NCBI GenBank assembly: GCA_046710535.1
Contig: JBKEHH010000003.1
Coordinates: forward strand, 251,301 to 315,300
Direction: 5' to 3'
DNA from: CAWVSB01 sp046710535
GTDB taxonomy: Bacteria; Pseudomonadota; Gammaproteobacteria; Pseudomonadales; CAWVSB01
Length of the DNA: 64,000 nucleotides
Both the position numbers and the translations under genes were made by a program. This document shows positions 18,350 through 27,307 of the stretch, one piece after another (the first letter of the stretch is position 1; every line of letters starts with the position of its first letter). The notes under the pieces are model-generated. The model saw nothing but the letters and a program-made list of their open reading frames with translations, did no database searches and was not told the DNA's origin.

Positions 18350-18687
18350 GAGTCTATTTGTGCCTGCATAAAGTTTGTGGATCTCAGCCGTGATTAAACG
18401 TCATCACCATCAAAAAGACCACCGCAGGACAACATTATCTAGCGTCTTTCTCCACAGGCTAGCGAACATAATATTAAAAAGCGTTACCCATCTAATAAAA
18501 AGTAACACTTTAAGTGATCTTTTTTGATGGAAATAGTGTATATATGCCCGAATTTGTAAAATAATTGATCTTTTTTTAAACAAAAGCTTGAATTATACGA
18601 ATTTAGTGCTACTTTAGGTAACACATGCGTAATGCGCCATGCATGTGCAGTAATAAACTAGGCGCCCGCAACTTTGAGGAGAATGTT
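18350..18687. other. intergenic region between polA and a small secreted-protein gene
   Basis: This 338-bp AT-rich spacer separates divergent genes and must hold both promoters. A possible plus-strand promoter is TTGAAT near 18590, 16 bases, then TACTTT. A GAGGAGA ribosome-binding site lies at the right edge. No further gene, RNA or repeat is supported. Confidence 0.35.
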
Positions 18688-18954
18688 ATGAATAAATTAC
18701 CAATGTTAGCTCCACTACTGATCTCTCTGAGCGGAGCAATAAGCAGCAATGTCTATGCATCCGAACAGACAGACTTGGAACCGACTTTTGCCACCGCTGC
18801 GCCGTACAATATTGTGCGCGAAATAGAGGTAACCATTATGGTTAGTGAGAAGGAAGCTGCGAAATTGCTAACCAAACAGCTAGCAACAATGGAAGAAAGA
18901 CTGTCGGCAGATATTAACACCCGGCTTAGCTCTTCATTTCAGCTGCGTTATTAA
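18688..18954 (+). CDS. small exported protein, unknown function
   Basis: The 88-aa product has a signal peptide (MNKLPMLAPLLISLSGAIS up to about VYA-SEQ) and a short mature part with a predicted helical C-terminus (KEAAKLLTKQLATMEERL). The start is the ATG at 18688, preceded by GAGGAGA at ideal spacing. The frame extends 21 codons upstream without a second ribosome-binding site. I recognise no family. It stands alone between polA and znuA. A GC-rich inverted repeat (GGCGG/CCGCC, about 18960-18980) follows but has no T-run. Confidence 0.6.
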   Translation: MNKLPMLAPLLISLSGAISSNVYASEQTDLEPTFATAAPYNIVREIEVTIMVSEKEAAKLLTKQLATMEERLSADINTRLSSSFQLRY

Positions 18955-18982
18955 AGCCTGGCGGCGGCTAGCCCGCCTCATA

Positions 18983-19870
18983 CTAACCCTTATTTTCTAA
19001 CCTTAAGCATGTCGCTAAACTCTCTGCGGTTTCCATGCTATAACGAATAAACTCCCCTTTGGCGACAGCATAACCGCTAGCCGCAGGATCAATCTCTACA
19101 ATAACTAGCTCAACCACTTTGCCAACCGAAGCCAAATAGCGCTGACTAAATTGAGGCTGGACCAAAGTGCATACCGCAGTGCGCTTGCTTAACTGCGCTT
19201 CAAGCTGCCATAAATGCTGCGCACCAGGCTTTTCGCCGCCACCACCAACTATCGAACCGAGAGAATTTAAGTCATAAAACGCTGCTAAATGTCCATACGC
19301 ATCATGTAAAGCTAAAAAATCTCGATTTTTGTGTTTTTCCAGATCTTCATTACTTATCGCGTCTACTTTAGCACTCAATTGGCGAAGATTTCTATCGACT
19401 TCATTTTGATATTGCGGCCACTTGGCTATTAATTGAACGGAGATCTCCGCCGCTAGAGTTTGCGCATTGCTAGGATTCAACCAAACATGCACATCTCCAT
19501 GCTGATGATCCTTATCACCACCAACAAAGGATAGGGGTTTGCGCAAGCTAACTAAGGCCCCTAAGTCTTTTATCGCTAGTGGATCAGCTTGCGCCACAAC
19601 CTTGATAAACCCGGCATCCATTTCGGTACCTAACCACAATACCAAGTCAGCATCATTAACCCGCTTTATCTGTGACGGTTTAAAGCCTTGATGATGAAGG
19701 CTGTGATTGCTACCGCCAATAGACTCAATAGTTAATGCTGCAGGCGCCAGTTCTGCCACTATCATTGCTAGAGGGTGACTACTGGCAATCACTGTCGCAG
19801 CCTTGGCCCCAGACACTTGCCCCATTAAGGCAAACAGCAAAATATAAACCCAACTATTACTCTTTAGCAA
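18983..19870 (-). CDS. znuA: zinc ABC transporter, periplasmic zinc-binding protein
   Basis: ZnuA captures zinc in the periplasm and delivers it to ZnuBC. The 295-aa precursor has a signal peptide and the metal-site histidines of the cluster A-I family: HSLHHQGFKPSQ, the charged loop DKDHQHGDVHVWLNP, and HDAYGHLAAFYDL. The histidine-rich loop is short for the family. The apparent start is TTG at 19870, with AGAAGG upstream. The gene diverges from zur-znuCB across a Zur box, so zinc should repress it. Confidence 0.92.
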   Translation of the reverse strand: MLKSNSWVYILLFALMGQVSGAKAATVIASSHPLAMIVAELAPAALTIESIGGSNHSLHHQGFKPSQIKRVNDADLVLWLGTEMDAGFIKVVAQADPLAIKDLGALVSLRKPLSFVGGDKDHQHGDVHVWLNPSNAQTLAAEISVQLIAKWPQYQNEVDRNLRQLSAKVDAISNEDLEKHKNRDFLALHDAYGHLAAFYDLNSLGSIVGGGGEKPGAQHLWQLEAQLSKRTAVCTLVQPQFSQRYLASVGKVVELVIVEIDPAASGYAVAKGEFIRYSMETAESLATCLRLENKG

Positions 19871-19898
19871 AACTACTTAACCTTCTTGTAAAAACAGT

Positions 19899-19920
19899 AT
19901 GTTATATTATAACGAAATGG
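19899..19920. promoter_or_regulatory. Zur operator between znuA and zur
   Basis: The core GTTATATTATAAC at 19901-19913 is a perfect 6-1-6 inverted repeat, and the flanks ATG...CGAAAT extend it. This matches the known gammaproteobacterial Zur box (consensus GAAATGTTATANTATAACATTTC). It sits between divergent znuA and zur-znuC-znuB, where zinc-loaded Zur would shut both. Confidence 0.88.
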
Positions 19921-19937
19921 CTACAGACAGAATCACA

Positions 19938-20432
19938 ATGGCAGCAAATAGTGCATTTACTTCACATAATCATCAGCACTGTATCGAAGATGCACTGAAT
20001 ACAGCGGCCCGATTATGCAGTGACAAAGGCGCACGCTTAACGCCATTGCGCGCTCAAGTTTTACAATTAGTATGGAGCAGTCATAAACCACTTGGCGCTT
20101 ACGCCTTAATGGATTTACTAAAACAAGCGCAAACAGAGCAGGGCGGCAACACCAAATCGGTAGCACCACCAACTGTCTACCGAGCATTAGATTTTTTGTT
20201 AGAACAAGGCCTTGTGCATCGTCTCAATTCGCTTAACGCATTTATCGGTTGTTGCGAGCCAAACCAAAAACATAGCGGGCAATTTTTCATTTGCTCAAGC
20301 TGTGACAACACTGAAGAAATTTTATCACCACCGCTAATCAAAGCTATTAACTACAGTGCCAAATCAGCGGGTTTTACGATAGAACATGAAGTCATCGAGA
20401 TTGTTGGCTTATGCCCAGCATGTCAGGAATAA
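19938..20432 (+). CDS. zur: zinc uptake regulator, Fur family
   Basis: Zur binds DNA when zinc-loaded and represses zinc import. The protein has the Fur winged helix (LTPLRAQVLQLVWSSHKPLGAYALMDLL, PPTVYRALDFLLEQGLVHRL) and the structural zinc cysteines (ICSSCD and CPAC). The frame is open from an ATG at 19899, but that ATG lies inside the Zur operator. Starts at 19917 or 19938 are therefore more likely; I list 19938 (164 aa), without a strong ribosome-binding site. The gene ends 3 bp before znuC, so zur regulates its own operon. Confidence 0.9.
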   Translation: MAANSAFTSHNHQHCIEDALNTAARLCSDKGARLTPLRAQVLQLVWSSHKPLGAYALMDLLKQAQTEQGGNTKSVAPPTVYRALDFLLEQGLVHRLNSLNAFIGCCEPNQKHSGQFFICSSCDNTEEILSPPLIKAINYSAKSAGFTIEHEVIEIVGLCPACQE

Positions 20433-20435
20433 ACC

Positions 20436-21176
20436 ATGTTAATTGACGCTAAAAAACTAAGTTTTGCTCGTGGCGGAAAAACTATTTTGCAGGATATTTC
20501 GATGCAGGTTAGTCGCGGAGAAATCGTCACCATTATTGGTCCTAACGGTGCTGGTAAAAGCAGCTTGTTGAAAATTTTGTTAGGCCTAGAAAAACATGAC
20601 AGTGGCACCTTACAAACCAACGCTAAGTTACGCGTTGGCTATATGCCGCAGCAATTACAACTAAGCCCGCACTTGCCGCTGACGGTTGAGCGCTTTTTGG
20701 CCTTAGCCAAAGCCAGCAAAGATGAGATCAAAATAGCCGCACAAACTGTGAGTATCACCGGGTTGCTAGGCCAAGCTATGCAAAACCTAAGCGGCGGCGA
20801 GCAACAGCGAGTATTGCTGGCAAGAGCCATTTTACGTAAGCCCAATTTGTTGGTTTTAGACGAACCAGTGCAGGGTGTAGACATTGGCGGCCAAGCCGCA
20901 CTTTATCGGTTAATAGGGCAACTGCGTGACCAATTAAACTGCGGCGTACTCATGGTTTCCCATGACTTGCATTTAGTAATGGCCGAAACAGACACCGTGG
21001 TCTGCCTGAACCAACATATCTGCTGTGAAGGTCACCCAGACATAGTAAGTGCTCACCCCGCATATTTGGAGCTGTTCGGTAAACCCTTAGATTCGGCATT
21101 AGCGTTATACACTCATCATCACGACCATACTCATGAGCACGGCGAAAGTTGCAGCCATGATGCCAGCGAAAAATAG
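20436..21176 (+). CDS. znuC: zinc ABC transporter ATPase
   Basis: ZnuC powers zinc import with ZnuA and ZnuB. The 246-aa protein has Walker A GPNGAGKSS, the ABC signature LSGGEQQRV, Walker B LLVLDEPVQG and the H-loop histidine (VSHDLH). The C-terminal tail is rich in histidine (HHHDHTHEHGESCSH) and may bind zinc, as in several ZnuC proteins. It lies 3 bp after zur and 9 bp before znuB. Confidence 0.95.
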   Translation: MLIDAKKLSFARGGKTILQDISMQVSRGEIVTIIGPNGAGKSSLLKILLGLEKHDSGTLQTNAKLRVGYMPQQLQLSPHLPLTVERFLALAKASKDEIKIAAQTVSITGLLGQAMQNLSGGEQQRVLLARAILRKPNLLVLDEPVQGVDIGGQAALYRLIGQLRDQLNCGVLMVSHDLHLVMAETDTVVCLNQHICCEGHPDIVSAHPAYLELFGKPLDSALALYTHHHDHTHEHGESCSHDASEK

Positions 21177-21185
21177 GGGAGACTC

Positions 21186-21971
21186 ATGCCAGATTTTATG
21201 ATTTATGCTCTAGCAGCAGGACTCTGTTTAACCCTGATGACCGGCCCGATGGGATCAATGGTGGTATGGCGACGGATGGCATATTTTGGCGAAACTTTAG
21301 CTCATGCCGCCTTACTTGGTTTTAGCTTAGCGCTACTATTTTCTCTGCCTACGACGCTTGGAGTGATCATGGCCAGCGTCATTATTGCAATTTTACTATC
21401 AATATTAAGCCGCAACTCTAATCTTAGTAGCGACACAATTTTAGGTATTTTGTCTCATGGCAGTCTAGCTATTGGCTTAGTACTACTTAGCCTGCTGCCA
21501 GGAGTTATCGTCGATTTAGAGAGCATTCTATTTGGTGATGTCCTCGCCGTAACAAGTAAGGAATTAATATTAATCGGCGTGGTTATGCTCATCGTTATGC
21601 CGCTGTTGTTGATAAACTGGCACAGCTTTATTGCCATTTGCGTGCAAGAACAATTGGCAGAGGTTGAAGGCAGGCGAGTAAAACTTCTAAATAATTTATT
21701 TATGATAATGATGGCTTTGGTGATTGCTATCGGCATGAAGGTTGTCGGGGTGATTTTGGTCACTGCCCTATTAATTATTCCCGCTGCGACTAGCCGAAGG
21801 CTTGCCCGCTCGCCCGAACAAATGGCGCTATTTGCTGTTGCCGTTGGCATGCTTGCAGTTATTGGCGGCATCCTTATGTCTCTGCAATGGGACACTCCGG
21901 CGGGGCCATCAATCGTAACTGTATGCGCAGGCCTTTTTGCAGCCTCAATGTTGTTACGGCAAAAAACATAG
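21186..21971 (+). CDS. znuB: zinc ABC transporter permease
   Basis: This inner-membrane channel subunit has 261 aa and about seven to eight hydrophobic segments. It has family signatures VVWRRMAYFGETLAHAALLG and, near the C-terminus, AAATSRRLARSPEQMA in the cytoplasmic coupling loop. GGGGAGA precedes its ATG. It closes the zur-znuC-znuB operon. Confidence 0.95.
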   Translation: MPDFMIYALAAGLCLTLMTGPMGSMVVWRRMAYFGETLAHAALLGFSLALLFSLPTTLGVIMASVIIAILLSILSRNSNLSSDTILGILSHGSLAIGLVLLSLLPGVIVDLESILFGDVLAVTSKELILIGVVMLIVMPLLLINWHSFIAICVQEQLAEVEGRRVKLLNNLFMIMMALVIAIGMKVVGVILVTALLIIPAATSRRLARSPEQMALFAVAVGMLAVIGGILMSLQWDTPAGPSIVTVCAGLFAASMLLRQKT

Positions 21972-22006
21972 CGCTAAAAACTATATCGCCATCAACAATA
22001 GGTCAC

Positions 22007-22029
22007 AAAAAAGGCGACCCATGGCCGCC
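22007..22029 (-). terminator. Rho-independent terminator of the oxidase assembly operon
   Basis: On the minus strand GGCGGCCATGGGTCGCC forms a GC-rich hairpin (GGCG/CGCC with inner CC/GG pairs) followed by TTTTTT. It lies 22-44 bases after the sco stop and ends the ctaA-ctaB-sco transcript. Confidence 0.78.
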
Positions 22030-22050
22030 TATAATTAGTCGCAATATTTA

Positions 22051-22701
22051 TTAATCAAAAGTACGCCTCACTGACTGATAGGTAATTTTTACTTTAGTGG
22101 CATCTATCGGCGATTTAAAAAACGCGTGATAATGGCCATAAGGGTTAATCAGCACCACATTAGCCGTATGATCAATTGTATAGTCGCCGTTTTTTAAAGG
22201 TACTTTGGTAAAGGCCGCATTTAGATTGGTGGCAAAACTTTGCAAAGCCATAAAGTCACCTGTGACCGCTTTAAAGTCAGGGTCAAAAAACTTCAAATAT
22301 TCGTTTAGCCTGTCTGGAGTATCACGAGCAGGGTCGGTGGTAACTAGCAAAACTTGAGTATCGTCCAGATATTTGGAATCGCCCATAAAGTCCTTAAATC
22401 TTTTCAGCGTCGCCAGTGTAGTAGGGCAGATGTCTGGGCAATAAGTGAAACCAAAAAACGCCAATGTCCACTTGCCTTCCAGTTGTTGCAAGGTAAACGG
22501 CTGATTGTCTTCATCAACTAACTCGAACGGCTTAATAATGCGTGGCGTTTTAAGAAGATAAAGACCGTTAACCTTCATTTCACCTTCATGCATGATACGC
22601 GGCGTCAGCATGCGGTTTACGAAGCCCGCAACCAAAATTACCATAAAAACAATAATCAGAATTATGGTTACTCGAATATTGCGTTGCGTTTGATCAACCA
22701 T
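22051..22701 (-). CDS. SCO1/SenC copper chaperone for cytochrome oxidase
   Basis: SCO proteins deliver copper to, or reduce, the CuA site of oxidase subunit II. The 216-aa protein has one N-terminal membrane anchor (about residues 10-30) and a periplasmic thioredoxin fold with the copper motif CPDICPT and the distal histidine in DHTANVVLINP. It starts 2 bp after ctaB, at the end of the operon. Confidence 0.93.
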   Translation of the reverse strand: MVDQTQRNIRVTIILIIVFMVILVAGFVNRMLTPRIMHEGEMKVNGLYLLKTPRIIKPFELVDEDNQPFTLQQLEGKWTLAFFGFTYCPDICPTTLATLKRFKDFMGDSKYLDDTQVLLVTTDPARDTPDRLNEYLKFFDPDFKAVTGDFMALQSFATNLNAAFTKVPLKNGDYTIDHTANVVLINPYGHYHAFFKSPIDATKVKITYQSVRRTFD

Positions 22702-22703
22702 CG

Positions 22704-23615
22704 CTAGCTACCCATAACTTGAGGAAATAAATAATGATCGACCAGCATTACCAAAAACAAGGTCATCAAATAAATCGAGGAATACTTAAAGGTCTCCATC
22801 GGCGCCTGCTTATTATTGCCGCGAACCAGAATGATTGCCCAATATAAAAAGCCTCCACCTAAGACTAGCGCACCAAATAGATAAAGGATGCCCATCATGC
22901 CGACAACAAACGGCAGTAACGACACAATAATCAGTAACACGGCATACAACAGAATATTCAGGCGAGTGAACTTAATACCATGGGTTACCGGTAACATCGG
23001 TATATCTGCCTTGGCATAATCGTCACGGCGATGAATAGCTAACGCCCAAAAGTGTGGCGGCGTCCAAACAAAAATAATAAGTGCTAATAATAAGCCGTGT
23101 GGATCTAGTGAGTTGGTGACTGCTGTCCACCCTAGTAGCGGTGGGGCAGCACCCGCCAGGCCACCAATAACGATATTTTGCGGCGTCGCACGCTTTAAAT
23201 ACATAGTGTAGACAAACGCATAACCAAACAGAGACGCCAAGGTTAACCAAACCGTTAGCTGATTAGTCCATACCGACAAAATTGCTGTACCAGCGACGCC
23301 AAGTACCAAGGCAAAAATAATCGCATCACGGGTAGTTAGCCGGCCTTGTGCGATTGGACGATTTCTCGTCCGCGCCATAACAATGTCAATGCGTCGATCA
23401 ACTAGGTGATTGACAGCAGCAGCTGAGCCCGCACATAACGCAATACCCAAATTGCCAAAAATCAATATCTCCCATGGCACCATTCCCGGCACTGACAAAA
23501 ACATCCCAATGACTGACGTTAGAATCATCAACGCCACCACCACCGGCTTAGTTAATTCTAGGTAGTCGCGCCAGCTAACCGGACTATTTTCTTGTTGTAT
23601 AACCGAGTCGCTCAT
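22704..23615 (-). CDS. ctaB: protohaem IX farnesyltransferase (haem O synthase)
   Basis: CtaB attaches a farnesyl group to haem B, the first step to haem A. The 303-aa membrane protein has about nine transmembrane helices and the UbiA-family motif NHLVDRRIDIVMARTRNRP, plus the second aspartate-rich loop (HRRDDYAKADIPMLP). It overlaps ctaA by 4 bp and feeds its product to CtaA. Confidence 0.96.
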   Translation of the reverse strand: MSDSVIQQENSPVSWRDYLELTKPVVVALMILTSVIGMFLSVPGMVPWEILIFGNLGIALCAGSAAAVNHLVDRRIDIVMARTRNRPIAQGRLTTRDAIIFALVLGVAGTAILSVWTNQLTVWLTLASLFGYAFVYTMYLKRATPQNIVIGGLAGAAPPLLGWTAVTNSLDPHGLLLALIIFVWTPPHFWALAIHRRDDYAKADIPMLPVTHGIKFTRLNILLYAVLLIIVSLLPFVVGMMGILYLFGALVLGGGFLYWAIILVRGNNKQAPMETFKYSSIYLMTLFLVMLVDHYLFPQVMGS

Positions 23616-24658
23616 TTGGAATCTCTTTGCTCTGTCGCCATATTTAAATCTTTCGCCGCATACAGCCTATACAGCACAGTTACCATAGTAATAAGCAACG
23701 TGGCACCAATGATGTTATGTGCTACTGCCACCGATATGGGAAAATTAAAGTACACATTGCTGAGACCGAGAACAACCTGCAAGCAAAGCACCGCAACCAA
23801 AACTTTACCCAAATTTGATATGCGGCTGCTTTGCTGGCGCAGCATTGAAAATGACAATAATAATACTGCGATCGTAGTAATAATCGCGCCAACGCGGTGA
23901 CTAAAATGAATTGCTACCCGCGCTTCATTATCGAGAGTTCCACCAAGATAGTTTGGTCCAATATGCTGGGTTAAATTAAAACCGGTTGCAAAGTCCATCG
24001 CCGGTAGCCATTCGTTTTGACAAGTTGGTAAATCTGGGCAGGCAACGTCAGCGTAATTAGCAGTCAGCCAACCGCCCAGCGCTATTTGCAATATGACAAT
24101 AATAAAGCTCGCTATTGCTAAGGGGCGAATGGATTTAGCCCAATCTCGCTCAGCCGAATTTAGTTGCCACGGGTCGTTAGATAATCGCAGCCGCAGCAGC
24201 CAAAGCAATGAAAACGTGGTAAATCCTCCCATCAAATGCGCGGTAACGATTTGTGGCCATAACTTTAACGTCACTGTCCACATGCCAAACATGCCTTGCA
24301 AAATAATGAAGGCTAGCAAAAAAACAGGTAGTTTAATCGGATGACCTTGTTTTCGATTTCTAATCGCAACGCCGGCCAGAACAATAGTAAACAGCCCTAA
24401 GCCAGTCGCTAAATAACGATGCACCATTTCAGGCCACGTTTTATCTAACTCTACCGGAGCATTCGGAAAGGCTTCATTCGCGGTGGTAATTTCATCATGA
24501 GAATTTGGCCATAGCGCATGACCATAACAGCCAGGCCAATCCGGGCAGCCCAAGCCTGCGTCTACTAAACGGGTAAACGCACCTAATACTATTACCGTAA
24601 CTGCGAATGCAACTGCCGCAGTCACAATAGTGTGAGAGGTTTTAAATTTGATACTCAT
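23612..24658 (-). CDS. ctaA: haem A synthase
   Basis: CtaA oxidises haem O to haem A for the aa3 oxidase. The 348-aa COX15-type protein has eight predicted helices and conserved histidines in DAGLGCPDWPGCYG, EMVHRYLATGLG, HLMGGFTTF, and HFSHRVGAI and AHNIIGA in the second half. It overlaps the upstream gene by one base and ctaB by four. Confidence 0.95.
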   Translation of the reverse strand: MSIKFKTSHTIVTAAVAFAVTVIVLGAFTRLVDAGLGCPDWPGCYGHALWPNSHDEITTANEAFPNAPVELDKTWPEMVHRYLATGLGLFTIVLAGVAIRNRKQGHPIKLPVFLLAFIILQGMFGMWTVTLKLWPQIVTAHLMGGFTTFSLLWLLRLRLSNDPWQLNSAERDWAKSIRPLAIASFIIVILQIALGGWLTANYADVACPDLPTCQNEWLPAMDFATGFNLTQHIGPNYLGGTLDNEARVAIHFSHRVGAIITTIAVLLLSFSMLRQQSSRISNLGKVLVAVLCLQVVLGLSNVYFNFPISVAVAHNIIGATLLITMVTVLYRLYAAKDLNMATEQRDSK

Positions 24659-25269
24659 TAGCTTTCACCTGATTGCTTAAGTAAAAATTTCAAATCAGAC
24701 AGCAAATCTTTGAGCCCGTTCTGATCGGTATAACTCATCATCACAAATCCCATCGGATCAATAAGAAAATAGGTTTTGCCATCGCGATAATCAACGCCTT
24801 CTACATTACCCAGTAACTGCTCCATTTGTTTATTGTTAACGAAAAAACGTTCTACCTTAGGGTAATCTGCTAATAGCAGTGCTGCGGTTATTGGTGCAAT
24901 ATTTTTTTGATCAGTGAGGTAAAACCGGCGCAAACCATTCATCTGTTTACCCAATGCAGTGTGCATCTGGCGGGTAAAGTATAAAGTGCTCTCACAGCTA
25001 GTATTACAGCCGCCTGCAGCTGGAATTAAAATTGTCCACTTGTGGACACCATCGTTATAAATAAATTCGTTATTGCCTGCGTCATAACCCGTTACTGTTT
25101 CAATGCTGCGTGGTGGCTGAACCAGATCACCTTTATTTGTGGTTGTCTCAGGAATACCAAAGCCAGAGAAATACATAAAGGTAAAAACAAGCAAACCAAC
25201 TATTGGAATAAGCAGTATTAACCACATTTCTAATTTACTGTTATTTACCTTTGTACTTTCGTCACTCAT
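24658..25269 (-). CDS. membrane-anchored SCO-like protein of the oxidase cluster
   Basis: The 203-aa product (start ATG at 25269) has one N-terminal transmembrane helix (LILLIPIVGLLVFTFMYFS) and a periplasmic domain with a C-N-T-S-C motif (GGCNTSCESTLYF). That motif resembles the CxxxC site of SCO and thioredoxin-like proteins, and the domain ends DPMGFVMMSYTDQNG, a SCO-like strand. It sits between surf1 and ctaA, as a similar hypothetical does in pseudomonads. A role in copper or thiol handling during oxidase assembly is inferred. An upstream start at 25305 would lie inside surf1 and is less likely. Confidence 0.75.
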   Translation of the reverse strand: MSDESTKVNNSKLEMWLILLIPIVGLLVFTFMYFSGFGIPETTTNKGDLVQPPRSIETVTGYDAGNNEFIYNDGVHKWTILIPAAGGCNTSCESTLYFTRQMHTALGKQMNGLRRFYLTDQKNIAPITAALLLADYPKVERFFVNNKQMEQLLGNVEGVDYRDGKTYFLIDPMGFVMMSYTDQNGLKDLLSDLKFLLKQSGES

Positions 25270-25276
25270 TACACTA

Positions 25277-26026
25277 TTAATCCTGTTCTTTATCTTTGTG
25301 GCCAAACTTGCCTAAGCCGGTAGCTATATAAAGCCCCACTAAAACTATCGCCATCACAAACCACTGCACCGCGTAACCGGTATGTTTATGTACTGGCACA
25401 TTAACAACCTGCCAATGACGCTGATAGACACCAGGGTTGTCCTCTTTTAGCCTGAGCACATAGGGGAACACGTTACTGCCTAAGCTCGCTGCCATTTTAT
25501 CGACTTCAATAGCCTGAATAACTTTAGGCCAAGCCTGTCCCATTATTTGCTCTGCCAATAAAAATGGCTTGCCCAGGGGGACATAAATCTCTGCTTCTAA
25601 ACTTTGTAAACCGGTGACTTTTTTAAGCACAGGCAGTTCACTCCGATCTAAACTACCCTGCATCCAACCTCTACTAATTAATACGGTTTGATTTGAGTTC
25701 AGATCAAAAAACGGTGTGATTATCTCATAACCAAAACGGGCTCGATACTGCTGGTTATCTAATAAAAATAGCTTCTCGTTATCGTACTCACCCATTAACA
25801 AAACTGAGATATAGGATGCAGCAGACGTCTCATCTAGCTGATCGAGAGTCACTGGAAGTTGAGCCCGCCTATACTGCTCGTTGGCGATAATCTGGCGCTT
25901 TTCTTCGGCCCTATCGAGCTGCCAAAATGCTAGCGTCACCAAAATAGGCAAAAAAAACAGCACGAAGGCGGTCAATTTCCAACCGGGGTTCCATTTAACT
26001 GCTGCCTGAGATTGATTATTCGCCAT
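25277..26026 (-). CDS. SURF1-family oxidase assembly protein
   Basis: SURF1 helps insert haem A during assembly of subunit I. The 249-aa protein has two membrane helices near the ends (residues about 12-31 and 216-236) around a periplasmic domain. It has the motifs LGFWQLDRAEEK-like (FWQLDRAEEKRQI), LFLLDNQQYRARFGYEIITP, and HTGYAVQWFVMA near the C-terminus. It precedes the SCO-like gene. Confidence 0.93.
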   Translation of the reverse strand: MANNQSQAAVKWNPGWKLTAFVLFFLPILVTLAFWQLDRAEEKRQIIANEQYRRAQLPVTLDQLDETSAASYISVLLMGEYDNEKLFLLDNQQYRARFGYEIITPFFDLNSNQTVLISRGWMQGSLDRSELPVLKKVTGLQSLEAEIYVPLGKPFLLAEQIMGQAWPKVIQAIEVDKMAASLGSNVFPYVLRLKEDNPGVYQRHWQVVNVPVHKHTGYAVQWFVMAIVLVGLYIATGLGKFGHKDKEQD

Positions 26027-26089
26027 ATTCAGTTAAAACTCTCGCTGTTTACATTTATACTGCGGGCCATTATTACTAGGAGTAACACA

Positions 26090-26332
26090 ATGATATTAAA
26101 AATCGCCATCATCGCCCTATTTGTCCTACTGCTAATTAGTCTCTTTAGTAGTTTTTACTTTTTGGCGCAGGACCAAGGTACGACAAAGAGGACTTTGCAT
26201 TCACTGGGAGTTAGAGTAACTCTGGCTGGAGCAATGATGCTGTTGATAGGGTATGGAGTTTACACTGGAGAGATTAGATCTAAAGCTCCTTGGGATGCAA
26301 AACTAGCTGCATCCCAAGAAGTAAACGACTAG
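26090..26332 (+). CDS. DUF2909-type twin-transmembrane protein
   Basis: An 80-aa membrane protein with two hydrophobic segments (MILKIAIIALFVLLLISLF and RVTLAGAMMLLIGYGVYTG) around a short polar loop. The ATG at 26090 follows GGAG at good spacing. A small gene of this type lies on the opposite strand between coxC and surf1 in pseudomonads too. Function is unknown; a link to the oxidase is inferred from context only. It ends 4 bp from the convergent coxC stop. Confidence 0.8.
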   Translation: MILKIAIIALFVLLLISLFSSFYFLAQDQGTTKRTLHSLGVRVTLAGAMMLLIGYGVYTGEIRSKAPWDAKLAASQEVND

Positions 26333-26336
26333 TCGT

Positions 26337-27269
26337 TTAGATAATATAAACAAACAAGAATAGACCTACCCATACTACGTCAACAAAGTGCCAGTACCAG
26401 CTAGAAGCTTCAAACCCGAACTGGTCGGTAGAACTGAAGTGACCTTTCCGAACTGAACGCAGCCATTGCACAGACAGCATGATCGCGCCCAAACAAACGT
26501 GAAACCCATGAAAGCCCGTTAGAATGAAGAACGTTGACCCGTAGATACCTGACTCGAGCGTCAACCCAAGATGAACATAAGCTTCATAGTACTCATAAGC
26601 TTGCACTGCAACGAAAGTAAAACCTAAAACTAAAGTAAGACCCAAAAATGCATTGAATTTACCTCGTGCATTATTCTTCATTGCAGTATGGGCAAAGTGA
26701 CAAGTCACACTAGACGTTAATAGCAATAGTGTATTCACCAAAGCTAGCACTAATGGCACTTGCTCTTCTGACGAGTTAAACGTACCAGTATTTGCTTGGA
26801 TCTGATTAGCCACGCCACCAACAGCCTGCTGTGGAGTCGCCTCTGGCGGCCAGCTATATACAAAGCCGTCCCATAACTGCTTGCCAGTTTCAAAATTAGA
26901 GCCTTCTCCAGCCAGCCAAGGGCCCGACAAGTTCCGCACATAAAACAGTACGCCAAAGAAACAGGCAAAAAACATCACTTCTGAAAAGATGAACCAGTAC
27001 ATACCGATTACATAAGAGTGTTTTAGTTGTGCGCTGTTTAGGCCCGCACGATTCTCTTTAATTGCGGTACTAAACCACACAAACAATACCGAACAAAAAC
27101 CTATAAAGCCGGCAATACACAAGTACCAAGACAAGCTGCCATTGCCGCTATCAAAGGTAGCAGCATTAAACCCGCCTGCAGCTCCAACAATCATTATCGC
27201 AACAGTTGTCGCTAACAGCAGTGGAAGCTTGCTTTGTTCTGGCACGTAATAGCTTTGATGCTCTGCCAT
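26337..27269 (-). CDS. coxC: cytochrome c oxidase subunit III
   Basis: Subunit III stabilises the proton-pumping core. The 310-aa protein has seven predicted helices and family motifs MYWFIFSEVMFFACFFGVLF, GFHGFHVCLGAIM and, at the C-terminus, ASSWYWHFVDVVWVGLFLFV. A long loop (about residues 120-165) lies between helices 3 and 4, as in gammaproteobacterial versions. It follows ctaG. Confidence 0.96.
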   Translation of the reverse strand: MAEHQSYYVPEQSKLPLLLATTVAIMIVGAAGGFNAATFDSGNGSLSWYLCIAGFIGFCSVLFVWFSTAIKENRAGLNSAQLKHSYVIGMYWFIFSEVMFFACFFGVLFYVRNLSGPWLAGEGSNFETGKQLWDGFVYSWPPEATPQQAVGGVANQIQANTGTFNSSEEQVPLVLALVNTLLLLTSSVTCHFAHTAMKNNARGKFNAFLGLTLVLGFTFVAVQAYEYYEAYVHLGLTLESGIYGSTFFILTGFHGFHVCLGAIMLSVQWLRSVRKGHFSSTDQFGFEASSWYWHFVDVVWVGLFLFVYII

Positions 27270-27307
27270 GTTATTTCTCCGTATTCAATTTTCTAACAAA
27301 AAGTTTT

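Noticed and set aside
18955..18982. GGCGG/CCGCC inverted repeat as a shared terminator for the small exported gene and znuA
   Set aside because: Short stem and no T-run on either strand.
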